Source: Candidatus Magasanikiibacteriota bacterium
Lineage (GTDB): Bacteria > Patescibacteriota > Patescibacteriia > Magasanikbacterales > GWA2-37-8
NCBI GenBank assembly: GCA_943357105.1
Contig: CALRGC010000007.1
Span: forward strand, 1-41,146
DNA length: 41,146 nucleotides
Reading direction: 5' to 3'
The notes beneath the pieces were generated by a model. The model saw only the letters and a program-made list of their open reading frames with translations, was not told where the DNA came from and ran no database searches. Shown here piece by piece: positions 41,135 through 41,146 of this stretch (the stretch's first letter is position 1; every line of letters starts with the position of its first letter). Position numbers and translations under genes: made by a program.

Positions 41135-41146
41135 ATGTCAAATATT
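41135..41146 (+). CDS. Possible start of the next gene (cut by window edge)
   Basis: ATG TCA AAT ATT, 11 bp after the previous stop. Only four codons are visible; family unknown. Confidence 0.3.

Noticed and set aside
1-41146. CRISPR array, rRNA, tmRNA, RNase P RNA, insertion sequence with inverted repeats
   Set aside because: No regularly spaced repeats, no rRNA-like conserved blocks and no transposase reading frames were found; the only mobility gene seen is the serine recombinase.

Overview
The window is AT-rich bacterial DNA that most resembles a Candidate Phyla Radiation (Patescibacteria) genome. The signs are compact operons with 1-10 bp gaps, native genes almost without Shine-Dalgarno (SD) sequences, a type-2 (eukaryote-like) IleRS, PEP-mobile-domain proteins without a kinase domain, and many small divergent membrane proteins. 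This assignment rests on gene style and content; no marker phylogeny was possible.

Layout. (1) 1-1134, minus: start of a thioredoxin-reductase-like flavoprotein, then rpe and rpiB (pentose phosphate). (2) 1158-9009, plus: ileS behind a T-box leader; a tandem ATP-grasp protein with its own promoter and attenuator-like leader, followed by a SET-domain protein; a NIF3-family protein; ruvA. (3) 9044-13195, minus: pyrBICEF operon for UMP synthesis, preceded by a short leader-peptide ORF and an intrinsic terminator that look like an E. coli pyrBI-type attenuator. (4) 13213-19093, minus: a dTTP-synthesis operon (dCMP deaminase, P-loop kinase, dut, thyA, folA, tmk) running into a membrane protein and gatB. 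(5) 19125-23127, minus: two paralogous PEP-utilising mobile-domain proteins, a degenerate pyruvate-kinase homologue, and rplA. (6) 23242-31176: topA with a small membrane protein, a zinc-knuckle protein, and an lcp-der-pth-dprA operon. (7) 31280-31963: tRNA-Val(CAC), a membrane protein and tRNA-Arg(GCG).

From 32041 to about 40580 the window is an accessory island. It opens with a large serine recombinase next to tRNA-Arg; the 3' end of the recombinase gene carries an inverted 14-bp copy of the tRNA T-arm. Then come an HNH nuclease, an SF2 helicase with four C-terminal integrase-repeat-like units, an unidentified small protein, a Fic protein with an N-terminal HTH and two palindromic operators, a zinc-ribbon protein, a GC-rich cytidine deaminase, and a GC-rich membrane protein. 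Short repeats recur at the borders of the helicase and Fic genes: one type upstream (R1), another downstream (R2), with a related terminator hairpin between. The genes therefore appear to sit in repeat-bounded cassettes, and one cassette border has itself been split by an inserted gene. The last gene, 40620-41123, returns to the host style.

Two expression styles coexist. Several host-like genes have a well-spaced -35/-10 promoter placed so that the start codon is at or within a few bases of the predicted transcript start (leaderless or nearly so). Three GC-rich island genes instead have promoter, 5' hairpin, clear SD and ATG, which suggests a different origin. The strongest candidates for undescribed biology are the repeat-bounded cassette array, the helicase-integrase-repeat fusion, the tandem ATP-grasp/SET pair, and the PEP-mobile/pyruvate-kinase-like trio.
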